NCBI RefSeq assembly: GCF_900115005.1
Contig: NZ_FOUY01000003.1
Coordinates: 186,001-250,000 of the forward strand
Reading direction: 5' to 3'
DNA: 64,000 nt
DNA from: Pseudonocardia ammonioxydans
GTDB lineage: Bacteria > Actinomycetota > Actinomycetes > Mycobacteriales > Pseudonocardiaceae
Below are positions 1 to 8,737 of the stretch, in pieces; position 1 is the stretch's first letter; each line of letters opens with the position of its first letter. The notes below the pieces were generated by a model. It was given only the letters and a program-made list of their open reading frames with translations. It searched no databases and had not been told where the DNA came from. Position numbers and translations under genes: made by a program.

Positions 1-102
1 GGCCGGTGCGGGCGCAGCCTGGGCCGGGGCCACGAGCGCCATCCCCACCACGATGGTCGCCACCGCGATCGACGCGATCGCACCCCAACGTCGCCCGTCC
101 AT
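1..102 (-). CDS. Secreted protein, N-terminus only (partial)
   Basis: Only the first 34 codons lie in the window. The ATG at 102 is preceded by a GAGGAGG ribosome-binding site. The encoded segment is a signal peptide: a charged RR at residues 4-5, a hydrophobic stretch from about 7 to 24, then APAQA, an AxA signal peptidase I site around residue 29, followed by an Ala/Pro-rich start of the mature chain. The protein is therefore exported, but the part that would give its function is outside the window. Confidence 0.6.
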   Translation of the reverse strand, partial: MDGRRWGAIASIAVATIVVGMALVAPAQAAPAPA

Positions 103-267
103 CCCGCCGCCTCCTCGCATGCCGGTTACCGCGGGGTACAACGAGCGGAGCAGTGAAAGGTTGCGCCCCGTGACGACCTAGGGCTGTCCGGGTGAGCAGG
201 GGCGGCGGTGCGGGTGCGGCGCTGTGGGGTCGCTCGGGACGGGGCGCGTTCTGGGGGCTGCGGTACC

Positions 268-465
268 GTGAGCGGCATGACGCCGTCGGCCGCGACCGCC
301 GCAGCGGCCCCGAGCTGGGCCGAGGCGGTCCAGGATGCGGTCGCCATCCTGGCGGTCGACGGCCTCCACGTCGACGCCGAGGGGCGGGCCCTGCTCGACG
401 CGGTCGCGCGCGAGGAACTGACGCCCGACGAAGCGGTCGAGAAGCTCCTCGCCGCCTACCGGTGA
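268..465 (+). CDS. VbhA-like antitoxin of a Fic module
   Basis: A 65-residue acidic helical protein placed directly before a fic gene. Its last five bases overlap the fic start region (GTG at 462 and TGA at 463-465), the usual coupling of class I Fic toxin-antitoxin pairs. The antitoxin family inhibits Fic with an S/T-x-x-x-E-G/N helix. The aligned segment here reads ILAVDGLHV, so both the Ser/Thr and the Glu appear replaced. The C-terminal half (LTPDEAVEKLLAAYR) is typical of antitoxin VbhA domains. GTG 268 is chosen because GGGGG lies 10 nt upstream; ATG 277 is an alternative. The identification rests on short motifs and context. Confidence 0.6.
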   Translation: MSGMTPSAATAAAAPSWAEAVQDAVAILAVDGLHVDAEGRALLDAVAREELTPDEAVEKLLAAYR

Positions 466-781
466 CGCTCGACCCGTATCTCGGTCTCGAGCACGGCGTA
501 CTCCGCAATCGTCTCGGTATCACCGATGCCGCGACCGGGCGTCCTTCGTGGACGGGTTGACCACGGTCCTCGCCGAGCTGAACGACCTGCACCCGTTCCG
601 GGAGGGGAACGGCCGCACACAGCGCACGCTGCTGCGCCAGCTCGCCCGCGAGGCCGGGTGGTCGCTCGCCTGGGACCGGGTGGACCCCGCCGTCAACGCC
701 GAGGCGTCCCGCGCCGCGGCGGCAGGGGAGCGGGGCCCCCTGCGGGCACTGCTCGACGGGATCGTGTGCCGATCGCGGTAG
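462..781 (+). pseudogene. Fic-family AMPylase toxin remnant, internal deletion and frameshift
   Basis: The first reading frame (462-560) gives a normal Fic toxin N-terminus: DPY, then GVLRNRLGITD. It then runs into a stop at 560. The second frame, entered around 538-548, continues with the Fic core FVDGLTTVLAELNDLHPF and EGNGRTQR, matching the catalytic motif HxFxxGNGRxxR, and runs to a stop at 781. In intact relatives roughly 80-90 residues lie between the two segments. A deletion has removed that region and shifted the frame. Catalytic His and the GNGR loop survive, but the flap region is missing, so the toxin is probably dead. The antitoxin upstream is still open. Confidence 0.75.
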
Positions 782-811
782 CCGCGGCAGAACCCCGCGT
801 CACACCGAGCG

Positions 812-1189
812 TCACGCCGACGGGGCCTGCGGCGGTCGCCCGCCGCGGCGCATGTTGCCGTTGGTGGTGCGCCGGGTGGGATCGATGAGCCGCTTCCACT
901 TGGCCTGCGCGGCCTGCCGGCTCGACATCTGCGCCTGCACCGCGTCGGCCACCTGCTGCCAGGTCAGGCCGTCCGAGCGCAGCGTGCGGATGAGGTCGCG
1001 CTCGTAGGCGTCGGCCAGCCGGTGCAGCTCCTGGACCAGGGCGTACCAGGCCGCGGCCGCATCACGGGTCAGCACCCCGTCGGCGGCCTGGGTCTTCATG
1101 TCCTCGAGCTGCTCGGTGATTGACCGGCGCTTCTTGGCGATGGCGGGATCGGCCCGCTCGAGCCACCGCTGGGCCTCGTCGAAGTTCAT
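812..1189 (-). CDS. Small helical protein with HTH-like C-terminus, function unknown
   Basis: 125 residues, mostly predicted helix. Residues 1-65 are charged and coiled-coil-like (LEDMKTQ, LVQELHRLADAYERDL). The segment SDGLTWQQVADAVQAQMSSR (about 71-90) resembles a helix-turn-helix of the sigma-70 region 4 or small actinobacterial DNA-binding type. The tail is basic (TTNGNMRRGGRPP). The ATG at 1189 lies 3 nt from an inverted repeat, which could be an autoregulatory operator. No specific family is recognised. It sits beside a broken toxin-antitoxin pair and transcribes toward it. Confidence 0.6.
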   Translation of the reverse strand: MNFDEAQRWLERADPAIAKKRRSITEQLEDMKTQAADGVLTRDAAAAWYALVQELHRLADAYERDLIRTLRSDGLTWQQVADAVQAQMSSRQAAQAKWKRLIDPTRRTTNGNMRRGGRPPQAPSA

Positions 1190-1191
1190 AT

Positions 1192-1208
1192 GTCAATGAT
1201 CCATTGAC
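1192..1208. promoter_or_regulatory. Inverted repeat next to a start codon
   Basis: GTCAATG-ATC-CATTGAC, two perfect 7-bp arms around 3 bp, begins 3 nt upstream of the ATG of the HTH-like protein at 1189. Its position over the 5' end of the message suits an operator. That role is inference. Confidence 0.4.
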
Positions 1209-1335
1209 GCCAACAGATCGTCAACCAAACAACGACAACGAAAAACCCGCTCGGACGAGCGAGCCGGAAATCGGGCTCGACGCCCGACCCGCCGGTCCGG
1301 TGGAATGCGCGGATCATCGGCGTGGGGGAGGGCGT

Positions 1336-2739
1336 GTGACGCGACAGGACGACCAGACGTTCGTGCGGGTGCTCGGCCGGGCGGACGTGCTCGCCGTCGG
1401 GTTCGGCGCAATGATCGGCTTCGGCTGGGTGGTGCTCGCCGGGGAGTGGGTGACCGGAGCCGGCACCGCGGGCGCCGCGCTCGCGTTCGTGATCGGCGGC
1501 GCCGTGATGGCCGTCGTCGGCCTCGTCTACGCCGAGCTCGTCTCGGCGATGCCGAAGGCCGGCGGCGAGCACCACTACGTGCTGCGGGGACTGGGGGCGC
1601 GCTGGGCCTTCGTCACCTCCTGGGCGATGGTGCTCGGCTACCTGTCGGTGGTGGCGTTCGAGGCCGTCGCGCTGCCGGAGACCGCGCTCTACCTGTTCCC
1701 CGACCTGCAGGCCGGTCTGCTGTGGACCGTCGCCGGGTACGACGTGTACGCGACCTGGGTGCTGGTAGGGGTCGTCGGCGCCGTGGTGGTGACCTGGCTG
1801 AACTACGTCGGGATCCGCCCGGCCGCCGTGGCCCAGACGATCGCGGTGGCCTTCCTGGTCGGCGTGGCGCTGGTGATGCTCACCGGGACCGTCGTGGGCG
1901 GCAGCGCCGAGACCGCCGAGCCGTGGTTCACCGGCGGCATGGCCGGGATGGTCGGCGTGCTCGTCGCGGTGCCGTTCCTGTTCGTCGGGTTCGACGTCAT
2001 CCCGCAGTCCTCGGAGGAGATCAAGCTTCCGCAGCGGCACATCGGGCGGCTGCTGGTGGTGTCGGTCCTGATGGCGATCGCGTTCTACGTGGTGATCGTC
2101 GTCGGGACCGGTTTCGCGCTCGACGACGACGCGCTCGCCGGCACCCAGCTCGCGGCCGCCGACGGCATGGCGACGCTGTGGGGCCACCCGGCATTCGGCA
2201 CGCTGCTCGTGCTCGGCGGTATCGCCGGCATCCTGACCAGCTGGAACGCGTTCCTGATCGGCGCGAGCCGGCTGGTGTACGCGATGGCGGCGTCCGGGAT
2301 GCTGCCGCGCTGGTTCGCGGCGGTGCACCCGCGCTACCGGACGCCGTCGCACGCGGTCCTGTTCATCGGCGGGCTGTCGGTGCTGGCGCCGCTGTTCGGC
2401 GACAACATGCTCACCTGGCTGGTGAACGCCGGCGGCATCACGATCACGATGGCGTACGCGATCGTCGCGATCACGTTCCTCGTGCTGCGCCGCCGCGAGC
2501 CGGGCCTGGAGCGGCCGTTCCGGGTCAGCGCGGGACCGGTCGTCGGGACCGTGGCGGCGGTCGCGAGCCTGGTGCTGCTCTCGCTCTACCTGCCCGGCAT
2601 GCCGGCCGCGCTCGGCGCCCCGGAGTGGATCATCGTCGGCGGGTGGTGGCTGGCCGGGCTGTACTTCCTCACCCGGTTCCCGGAGGTCGGGTACGGCGCC
2701 GACGCCGAGGAGCGGCTGATCCGCGCGACCGGGCGCTGA
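1336..2739 (+). CDS. APC-family amino acid permease
   Basis: 467 residues. Twelve or so hydrophobic segments begin with LAVGFGAMIGFGWVVLAGEW, the glycine-rich TM1 of the amino acid-polyamine-organocation family, in which an unwound GxG helix binds the substrate backbone. The central helix-loop GFDVIPQSSEE (about residue 215) and the motif MPKAGGEHHYV are characteristic of the subgroup. Substrate is not evident; amino acids or amines are likely. GTG 1336 was chosen because GGGGGAGGG lies just upstream and the protein then starts close to TM1. The open frame extends further upstream without homologous content. Stands alone, convergent with the monooxygenase gene. Confidence 0.85.
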   Translation: MTRQDDQTFVRVLGRADVLAVGFGAMIGFGWVVLAGEWVTGAGTAGAALAFVIGGAVMAVVGLVYAELVSAMPKAGGEHHYVLRGLGARWAFVTSWAMVLGYLSVVAFEAVALPETALYLFPDLQAGLLWTVAGYDVYATWVLVGVVGAVVVTWLNYVGIRPAAVAQTIAVAFLVGVALVMLTGTVVGGSAETAEPWFTGGMAGMVGVLVAVPFLFVGFDVIPQSSEEIKLPQRHIGRLLVVSVLMAIAFYVVIVVGTGFALDDDALAGTQLAAADGMATLWGHPAFGTLLVLGGIAGILTSWNAFLIGASRLVYAMAASGMLPRWFAAVHPRYRTPSHAVLFIGGLSVLAPLFGDNMLTWLVNAGGITITMAYAIVAITFLVLRRREPGLERPFRVSAGPVVGTVAAVASLVLLSLYLPGMPAALGAPEWIIVGGWWLAGLYFLTRFPEVGYGADAEERLIRATGR

Positions 2740-2754
2740 ACCCGGACCGCGCGC

Positions 2755-3750
2755 TCACCGGGCGCGCAGCTCGCGGGCCACGTCGGCGACGATCTCGTGG
2801 GACCGGCAGCGGTCGCCGCGGTCGCCGAACAACCCGCTGACCATCAGCTCGCCCACCCCGGTGCGGTCGATCAGCTCCTGCAAGCGGGTCCGCACGGTCT
2901 CCGGTCCGCCGACGACGTGTCGCGCGGTGAGCCGCTGCGCCTGCGCGCGCTCGGCCGGGTCGGCCAGCGCGGCGAGCGCGGTCTCCCGGTCGGGCAGCCG
3001 GGTCCGGCGCTCGCCCCGCGAACGCCACAGCGTCCGGGCGCGGACCGGGGCGGCGACCCGGTCGGCCTCGGCGTCGGTGGGCGCGGCGAGGACCGGGACC
3101 TCCAGCAGCGTCGGCACCCCGGGGGCCGCGGCGAGCGCCGTGCCCGCGGCGTCCAGGTCGTTCGCGACCCGGGTCGCGTAGGGCAGCCCGAGCTCGGCCG
3201 CGATGCCCGCGCTCGTCGCCGACGAACCCAGCAGCCAGATCTCCGGGCGGTTCCCCGCCGCCGGGACGGCCGGGGAGGTGTCGCCGAACCAGCCGAGCAC
3301 CTCCTGCACCTGCTCGGCGAACGGCCGGTCGTGGTCGCTGCGCAGGTGCGCCGCGATCCGTGGCGAGGCACCGGCGGCACGGCCCAGACCGAGGTCGATC
3401 CGGCCCGGGTACAGCGCCTCCAGCGTCCCGAACTGCTCGGCGACGACGAGCGGCGCGTGATGCGGGAGCAGGACCCCGCCCGCCCCGACCCGCAGTCGCC
3501 CGGTCCGCCCGGCCAGCGCCGCCGCGATCACGGCGGGAGCGCCCGCGGCGACCCCGTGCTTGCCGTGGTTCTCGGCCGTCCAGTAACGGTGATAGCCCAG
3601 CCGGTCGGCGAGCACGGCGAGGTCCACGGTGGCGCGCAGGGCCTCGGCCGGCGTGCCCGCCGCGGGCACGGGGGACAGGTCCAGTACCGACACCGCGACG
3701 GTCGCGGCGCGACGGGCGCCGTCAGGCACGGGCCTGCCCTCGCGGGCCAC
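2755..3750 (-). CDS. Luciferase-like FMN/F420-dependent monooxygenase
   Basis: About 330 residues with the TIM-barrel pattern of the bacterial luciferase family: VLDLSPV at the first strand, RYWTAENHG, GGVLLPHHAPLVVAEQFGTLEALYPGRI, and LGLGRA. This matches the MsnO8-type subgroup, which usually starts around the VLDLSPV strand. Such proteins oxidise small organic substrates with reduced FMN or F420; the substrate is not predictable here. Two or three in-frame GTG codons (3750, and others about 7 and 19 codons later) could be the start. Only 15 bp separate its end from the convergent permease. Confidence 0.85.
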   Translation of the reverse strand: MAREGRPVPDGARRAATVAVSVLDLSPVPAAGTPAEALRATVDLAVLADRLGYHRYWTAENHGKHGVAAGAPAVIAAALAGRTGRLRVGAGGVLLPHHAPLVVAEQFGTLEALYPGRIDLGLGRAAGASPRIAAHLRSDHDRPFAEQVQEVLGWFGDTSPAVPAAGNRPEIWLLGSSATSAGIAAELGLPYATRVANDLDAAGTALAAAPGVPTLLEVPVLAAPTDAEADRVAAPVRARTLWRSRGERRTRLPDRETALAALADPAERAQAQRLTARHVVGGPETVRTRLQELIDRTGVGELMVSGLFGDRGDRCRSHEIVADVARELRAR

Positions 3751-3884
3751 CGCGCCCGGCGACCGGCGGCAGGAGGGACGGGACGCGGCACACGGTGGAG
3801 AGACTACGGAGCCGGTACCGGTCGTGACCGTCCGTCGTGAGGGTGACCCACGGGGGCTGCCGGTACCCCCCGGAGCGGGGTCGC

Positions 3885-3890
3885 TACCGT
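3885..3890 (+). promoter_or_regulatory. -10 hexamer of a leaderless promoter (arabinosyltransferase gene)
   Basis: TACCGT fits the actinobacterial TANNNT -10 consensus and ends 6 nt before the GTG at 3897, so transcription would start at or next to the start codon. No convincing ribosome-binding site is present. Confidence 0.45.
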
Positions 3891-3896
3891 CGTTCG

Positions 3897-6800
3897 GTGC
3901 TCACCGAGGAACCTACGATCACGCAGCGGGACACTGCGGACACGTCACGTGACCGGCGTCGTCTGCAGTGGGCGGGCGGGCTCGGCCTGCTCGCGTTCGT
4001 GCTCGCCGTCGCGGTCCCGTTCCTCCCGGTGGTGCAGCACGAGAACACGATCGTCTGGCCGTCCCCGGAGACCGGGGCCCAGGACGTCAACGCCCCGCTG
4101 GTCGCGCTGCGCCCCGAGTCGATGTCGGTGACGATCCCCGCGGACGCGATCCGCAGCCTCGACGACCGCAGCTCGGCGCCCGCCACGGTGCTCTCCACCG
4201 TGCCCCCGGAGTCCCCGGAGGGTGCCCGCTCGGGGATGGCGCTGTCCGTCGCCGACGGCCAGCTGCTGCTGATCAACCGTGGTCAGCAGCTCTCCGCTGC
4301 CCCGGTGCGCGAGGGGCCCTTCGACGTGCGGATCACCTCGGACGCGGCGTCGAGCACGGTCGACCTCGGGCTGGGGGCGCAGACCTTCGAGGGCGACCTG
4401 CGGCCGCAGTCGGTCGGGGTCTACTCCGACCTCGACGAGAGCGCGGACCCGCTCGACGGGGCCGCCGTTCGGATCAGCCCGGACACCCGCTTCGACACCA
4501 GCCCGTCGGTCTGGAAGTCCCTCGCGACCGTCGTCGCCTCCGTGGCCCTGGTCGCCTCGCTGCTGGCCCTGGCCGGGGTGGACCGGCACCTCGGCCGCCG
4601 CCCGCACCGCGCCGGGCGCGAGGCGGGCGGGCTCGCCGAACGCTGGCCGCCGCGGCTGCGCCGCTGGTGGACCCGGGCCCGGCCGCGCCCGGTCGACCTC
4701 ACCGTCACCGCGGTGCTGGGGCTGTGGGCCGCGATCGGCACCCAGACCACCGACGACGGGTTCACCCTCGGCATCGTCCGCAACGTCCCGAGCTCGGGCT
4801 ACGTCGGCAACTACTACCGCTGGTACAACGCCGCCGAGGCGCCGTTCGGCTGGTTCTACGACCTCTACGCGCTGTGGGTGCAGGTCTCGGACTCGCTGCT
4901 GTGGCTGCGGCTGCCCTCGGTGCTCATGGCGGTCACCGCGTGGTGGCTGGTCTCCCGCGGCCTGCTGCCCCGCCTCGGCAGGCAGGGCCGCCGCTCCCGC
5001 GCCGCCACCTGGGCCGCGGCCGCGGTGTTCCTCGCGTTCTGGATGGCCTACAACTCGGGCCTGCGACCGGAGCCGGTGGTGGTGGTCTGCTCGCTGCTGG
5101 CGCTGGTGTGCGTCGAGCGGGCGATCGCGTTGCAGCGGGTGCTGCCGGTGGCGCTGGGGCTGTTCGCCGCGTCGATGGCGGTCGGGGCGAACCCGGCCGG
5201 GCTGATCGCGGTCGCACCGTTCCTGGCCGGCATCCGGCCGCTGTGGCACCTGCTCGCCACCCGGGTCCGGGCGTTCGGGGTGATCCCGGTGCTGGCGCCG
5301 CTGCTGGGCGCGGGCACCGCGATCCTGATGATCGCCTGGGCCGACCAGAGCTGGGCGGCGGTCGTCGACTCGACCCGGCTGCGCTCGGACATCGGGCCGG
5401 ACTGGGAGTGGTACACCGAGATCGCGCAGCGCTACGCGCCGCTGTTCGGTGAGGGTGCGGACGGCTCGATCGCCCGCCGCTTCCCGGTGCTGCTGGTCAT
5501 CCTGTGCATCCTCGCGTGCGTGGTGGTGCTGATCCGCCGCTCCCGCATCCCGGGCGCTGCGCTCGGGCCGGCGCAGCGGCTGATCGGCAGCACGGTCATC
5601 TCGCTGCTGATCCTGGCGATGACGCCGACCAAGTGGACCCACCACTTCGGCGACCTGGTCGGGCTGGGCTCGGGCATCGTCGCCCTGGCCGCGATCGCCA
5701 CCGGGTCCGACGCGCTGCGCTCGCTGCGCAACCGGCTGGCGTTCCTCTCCGCGGCGTTCCTGGTGGCCGCGCTGTCCGCGGCCGGGCCGAACATGTGGTG
5801 GTACACCAACAACTGGGGCGTGCCCTGGGCCGGCGAGCAGGTGACCATCGGGGGCTACGAGGCATCGACGCTGCTGCTGGTCGCCGCGCTGCTGCTGGCC
5901 GCGGGCGCCGGCGTCGAGCACCTGCGCGGGATCCGCGAGGAACGCCATCCCGACCAGCTCGCCGGGGTCGAGCGCGCGATCGGCAGGCTCCCGCTGGTCG
6001 GGCGCTGGTGGCGGGCCCGGGACTGGCGCCGGGACGCGTCCACGGCCCTGGCGGCGACGCGCCGGCTGCGGCTCACCTCGGCTCCGCTGGCCGTGCTGTG
6101 CGGGCTGCTGGTGACGTTCAACCTCTGGTCGGTGACCGCGGCCATGCAGAACCAGGCCGGGTCGTGGTCGATGGGCGCGGACGCGCTGTCCAACCCCTTC
6201 GGCGGCTCCTGCGGCCTGGCCAGCCAGGTCTACGCCGAGCGGCGGCCGGTGGACGGCGTGCTGCCCCCGGCCCCCGAGCCGTCCGGGATGGCGCCGCCCG
6301 CCGACCCGGACCTGCTGCCGAAGGTCGCCCCGCCACCCCCGCCCGGGGGCGAGTCCACGACGACGCCGGCCCCGCTGCCGCCCGGCACGGTCCCGGCGAA
6401 CAGTCCCGAGGCCGAGCTGCGGAATCCGGCCAGCGGCGGCTCCGGCTTCCACCGCGACGGCGTCCCGCCGACCGGTGGCGGCTCGGGCGTGTCCGGGTTC
6501 GAGTACGTGCTCTCCGGTGGCCTGGGCACCGATGCGGCGCCCGCGTTCGGCAGCTTCGACCCGTCCGGGGAGAACACCGGTGTGCTGCGCACGCCGTGGG
6601 CGTCGCTGACCGACGAGCAGCGCGACGGCACGACGCCGCTGGTGGTGACCGCCGCCGGACGCCTCGGCGGCGGGAACAAGCTGACCGTGCAGTACGCGAC
6701 GCGGCTGTCCGACGGCCGGGTGAAGGTGGTCGAGCAGACCACCCTGGACGACGGCCGCGGCGAGGAGATGCCGTGGCGGGAGCTGCGGTTCGACCTGCCC

Positions 6801-7310
6801 GAACCGGCCCGCGCCGCGACCGAGGTGCGGCTGGTCGCCCAGGACAACTCCCTCGGCGCCGACGGCTGGCTGGCCGTCGCCCCGATCCGGGCGCCGCAGC
6901 TGGCGCCGCTGTCGCGGATCGTCGGGGAGCAGCCGATGTTCCTGGAGTACCCGGTGTCGCTGGCCAGCCCGTGTCTGCGGCCGTTCGAGACCTCGGGCGG
7001 CATCGCCGAGATCCCGGCGTACCGGCTGCAGGCCGACGGCAGCCGGATGCGCGCCGACGGCGAGGGCTGGTCGGCCCCGCAGGCCGGCGGCCCGCTGGGC
7101 TGGATCACCGTGCTCGGCAAGCAGACCGAGCTGCCGACCTACCTCGAGGGCGACCCGGGGCGGGACTGGGGCAAGGTGCAGGCGATCCAGCCCTACCGGC
7201 CGAACGCGGTGGGCCCGACGCTGCAGGAGACCGACGTGCTGCGCTCCGGGCTGTACACCCCGGGCCCGTTGCCGGCCCCGCCGCCGGGCATCCCCTCGCC
7301 GAGCCGCTGA
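3897..7310 (+). CDS. Emb-family arabinosyltransferase (GT53)
   Basis: 1137 residues, integral membrane. After a first TM helix (about 20-45) there is an extracytoplasmic beta domain to about residue 200, then a GT-C core with about 12 further helices. The motif TTDDGF places adjacent Asp residues at 286-287 in the first catalytic loop, followed by GNYYRWYNAAEAPFGWFYD, as in EmbA/B/C. A Pro/Ala-rich linker (about 785-830) precedes a C-terminal carbohydrate-binding-like domain ending near 1137. The family transfers arabinose from decaprenyl-phosphoryl arabinose to arabinan. A single emb gene is present in this window. Its stop and that of the convergent next gene together form TGATCA, with no gap. 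Confidence 0.9.
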   Translation: MLTEEPTITQRDTADTSRDRRRLQWAGGLGLLAFVLAVAVPFLPVVQHENTIVWPSPETGAQDVNAPLVALRPESMSVTIPADAIRSLDDRSSAPATVLSTVPPESPEGARSGMALSVADGQLLLINRGQQLSAAPVREGPFDVRITSDAASSTVDLGLGAQTFEGDLRPQSVGVYSDLDESADPLDGAAVRISPDTRFDTSPSVWKSLATVVASVALVASLLALAGVDRHLGRRPHRAGREAGGLAERWPPRLRRWWTRARPRPVDLTVTAVLGLWAAIGTQTTDDGFTLGIVRNVPSSGYVGNYYRWYNAAEAPFGWFYDLYALWVQVSDSLLWLRLPSVLMAVTAWWLVSRGLLPRLGRQGRRSRAATWAAAAVFLAFWMAYNSGLRPEPVVVVCSLLALVCVERAIALQRVLPVALGLFAASMAVGANPAGLIAVAPFLAGIRPLWHLLATRVRAFGVIPVLAPLLGAGTAILMIAWADQSWAAVVDSTRLRSDIGPDWEWYTEIAQRYAPLFGEGADGSIARRFPVLLVILCILACVVVLIRRSRIPGAALGPAQRLIGSTVISLLILAMTPTKWTHHFGDLVGLGSGIVALAAIATGSDALRSLRNRLAFLSAAFLVAALSAAGPNMWWYTNNWGVPWAGEQVTIGGYEASTLLLVAALLLAAGAGVEHLRGIREERHPDQLAGVERAIGRLPLVGRWWRARDWRRDASTALAATRRLRLTSAPLAVLCGLLVTFNLWSVTAAMQNQAGSWSMGADALSNPFGGSCGLASQVYAERRPVDGVLPPAPEPSGMAPPADPDLLPKVAPPPPPGGESTTTPAPLPPGTVPANSPEAELRNPASGGSGFHRDGVPPTGGGSGVSGFEYVLSGGLGTDAAPAFGSFDPSGENTGVLRTPWASLTDEQRDGTTPLVVTAAGRLGGGNKLTVQYATRLSDGRVKVVEQTTLDDGRGEEMPWRELRFDLPEPARAATEVRLVAQDNSLGADGWLAVAPIRAPQLAPLSRIVGEQPMFLEYPVSLASPCLRPFETSGGIAEIPAYRLQADGSRMRADGEGWSAPQAGGPLGWITVLGKQTELPTYLEGDPGRDWGKVQAIQPYRPNAVGPTLQETDVLRSGLYTPGPLPAPPPGIPSPSR

Positions 7311-7721
7311 TCAGGCGAGCGCGGTCACTCCGAGGCAGACGAGCAGGACGACCTTGACCAGCTCGAGGGCCACGTAGACCAGGTGGGTGTGGCTGCGCGG
7401 GGCGTCGGACCCGTGCAGCACGGCGTCGGTGCGCCGGCTCAGGGCCGGGCGCACCGCGAGCAGCTGGGCCGCCAGCACGACGGCGGCGCCGGCCGTGAGC
7501 CCGACCGTCACCGCGGTGCCGGGGGCGACCACCAGCGCGATCGCGACGACCACCAGCAGCACCAGCTCGGCGGTGTTCAGCGCGCGGAACACCAGCCGGC
7601 CGATGCCCAGGCCGAGCACGGTGGTGATGCCCGGGGCGCGGAACTTCAGCGGCGCCTCCAGGAACGAGATCGCCAGCACCATGCCCAGCCACATCCACGT
7701 CGCCGCCGCGACCACCGCCAT
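7311..7721 (-). CDS. Small four-helix membrane protein
   Basis: 136 residues with four predicted TM helices (about 5-25, 47-65, 70-90, 112-132). Conserved-looking pieces are FLEAPLKFRAPGI and LNTAELVLL, reminiscent of DUF4149/TMEM205-type proteins, but that assignment is weak. ATG 7721 is preferred over an earlier in-frame start because AAGGAG lies at the right distance. The gene ends exactly where the convergent arabinosyltransferase gene ends. Confidence 0.65.
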   Translation of the reverse strand: MAVVAAATWMWLGMVLAISFLEAPLKFRAPGITTVLGLGIGRLVFRALNTAELVLLVVVAIALVVAPGTAVTVGLTAGAAVVLAAQLLAVRPALSRRTDAVLHGSDAPRSHTHLVYVALELVKVVLLVCLGVTALA

Positions 7722-7830
7722 CGTCGTCTCCTTCTCGTGCTGCCCGGGTCGGACCACGGGCACGTGTCGAACCGGCTGTCGGTGCCGGACCACCAGCCTG
7801 CCCGGCCGGGACGGTGGCGCGCCGGAGGCG

Positions 7831-8730
7831 TCAGGCCCGGGTCAGGCGCAGGATCTCCCCGGCCACGAGCTCGGGCTCGGTGACCGGGACCAGGTGCCCG
7901 GAACGCAGCGCGAGGACGTGCCGCTGCTCGGGGCCCGCGGCGGCGCGGGCGGCGTGCGCGGCGTTGAGCGCCGCCCGCTCCCGCCGGCCCGTCCGGGCCG
8001 GGGCCGCCCCGGAGACGACCGTGACCGGTGTCCGCCCGCTCGGCGGGGGTTCGTCCCGCAGCCGCTGCAGGTCCTCGGAGACCGCTGCGGACTCGGCGAG
8101 GTAGGCCGCGATCCCGGACGGGGTGAGCCACTCGGCCCGCAGGTCCGCGGCCGCGTCGGCGGGCAGCGCGCGGGCGAGGTATCCGGCGGCGAGCCGGGCC
8201 GCCCCGAGCCGGGTGAACAGGGGCAGCACGGCGGCGGTGCGGCGCTGGCGGGTGGCGAAGGCGGGGGAGAGGAGCAGGTCGCAGCCCTCGTCGGTCGGGT
8301 CGACCAGGACGAGGCCGCGGACCCGGTCCGGGCGGTCGGCGGCCGCGCTCCGCACGATCGGTCCGCCCCAGCTGTGTCCGGCGAGCACGTACCGGCCGCC
8401 GGGGAGCGGGCCGGGCCCGGCCGGTTCCGCGAGCCCGTCGAGGCCGTCGTCGAGGCAGTCGAGGAGGTCGTTCAGGTCGGCCGCGAGCCGGTGCAGGGTG
8501 CGGGGTCGCGGGTCGGGTGCGCTGCGGCCCAGCCCGGACCGGTCGTAGACGACCACGGGCGCCCGTCCGGCGATGGCGCGCTGCACCGCCGCCCAGGACG
8601 AGCGGGTGGCGCCCATCCCGGCCTCGAGCACGACCGTCGGCACCCCGGCCGGGCCGGGGGTGCGCTGCAGGTACAGCGTGCGGCCGTCCCGGGTGCCGAC
8701 GGTGCCGGGCGCACCCTGGCTGTGCGACAC
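7831..8730 (-). CDS. Alpha/beta hydrolase
   Basis: 299 residues. VVLEAGMG followed by a Trp supplies the oxyanion region, YDRSGLGRS the strand 4 turn, GHSWGG the nucleophile elbow with Ser120, VLVDPTDEG the region after it, and SGHLVPVTEP a C-terminal His. This is the catalytic triad layout of esterase/haloperoxidase-type hydrolases; the substrate is unknown. GTG 8730 is preceded by TGAGGA, which also contains the stop codon of lsr2, and the gap between the genes is 7 nt. The two are therefore co-transcribed with translational coupling. Confidence 0.85.
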   Translation of the reverse strand: MSHSQGAPGTVGTRDGRTLYLQRTPGPAGVPTVVLEAGMGATRSSWAAVQRAIAGRAPVVVYDRSGLGRSAPDPRPRTLHRLAADLNDLLDCLDDGLDGLAEPAGPGPLPGGRYVLAGHSWGGPIVRSAAADRPDRVRGLVLVDPTDEGCDLLLSPAFATRQRRTAAVLPLFTRLGAARLAAGYLARALPADAAADLRAEWLTPSGIAAYLAESAAVSEDLQRLRDEPPPSGRTPVTVVSGAAPARTGRRERAALNAAHAARAAAGPEQRHVLALRSGHLVPVTEPELVAGEILRLTRA

Positions 8731-8737
8731 CGCGTCC

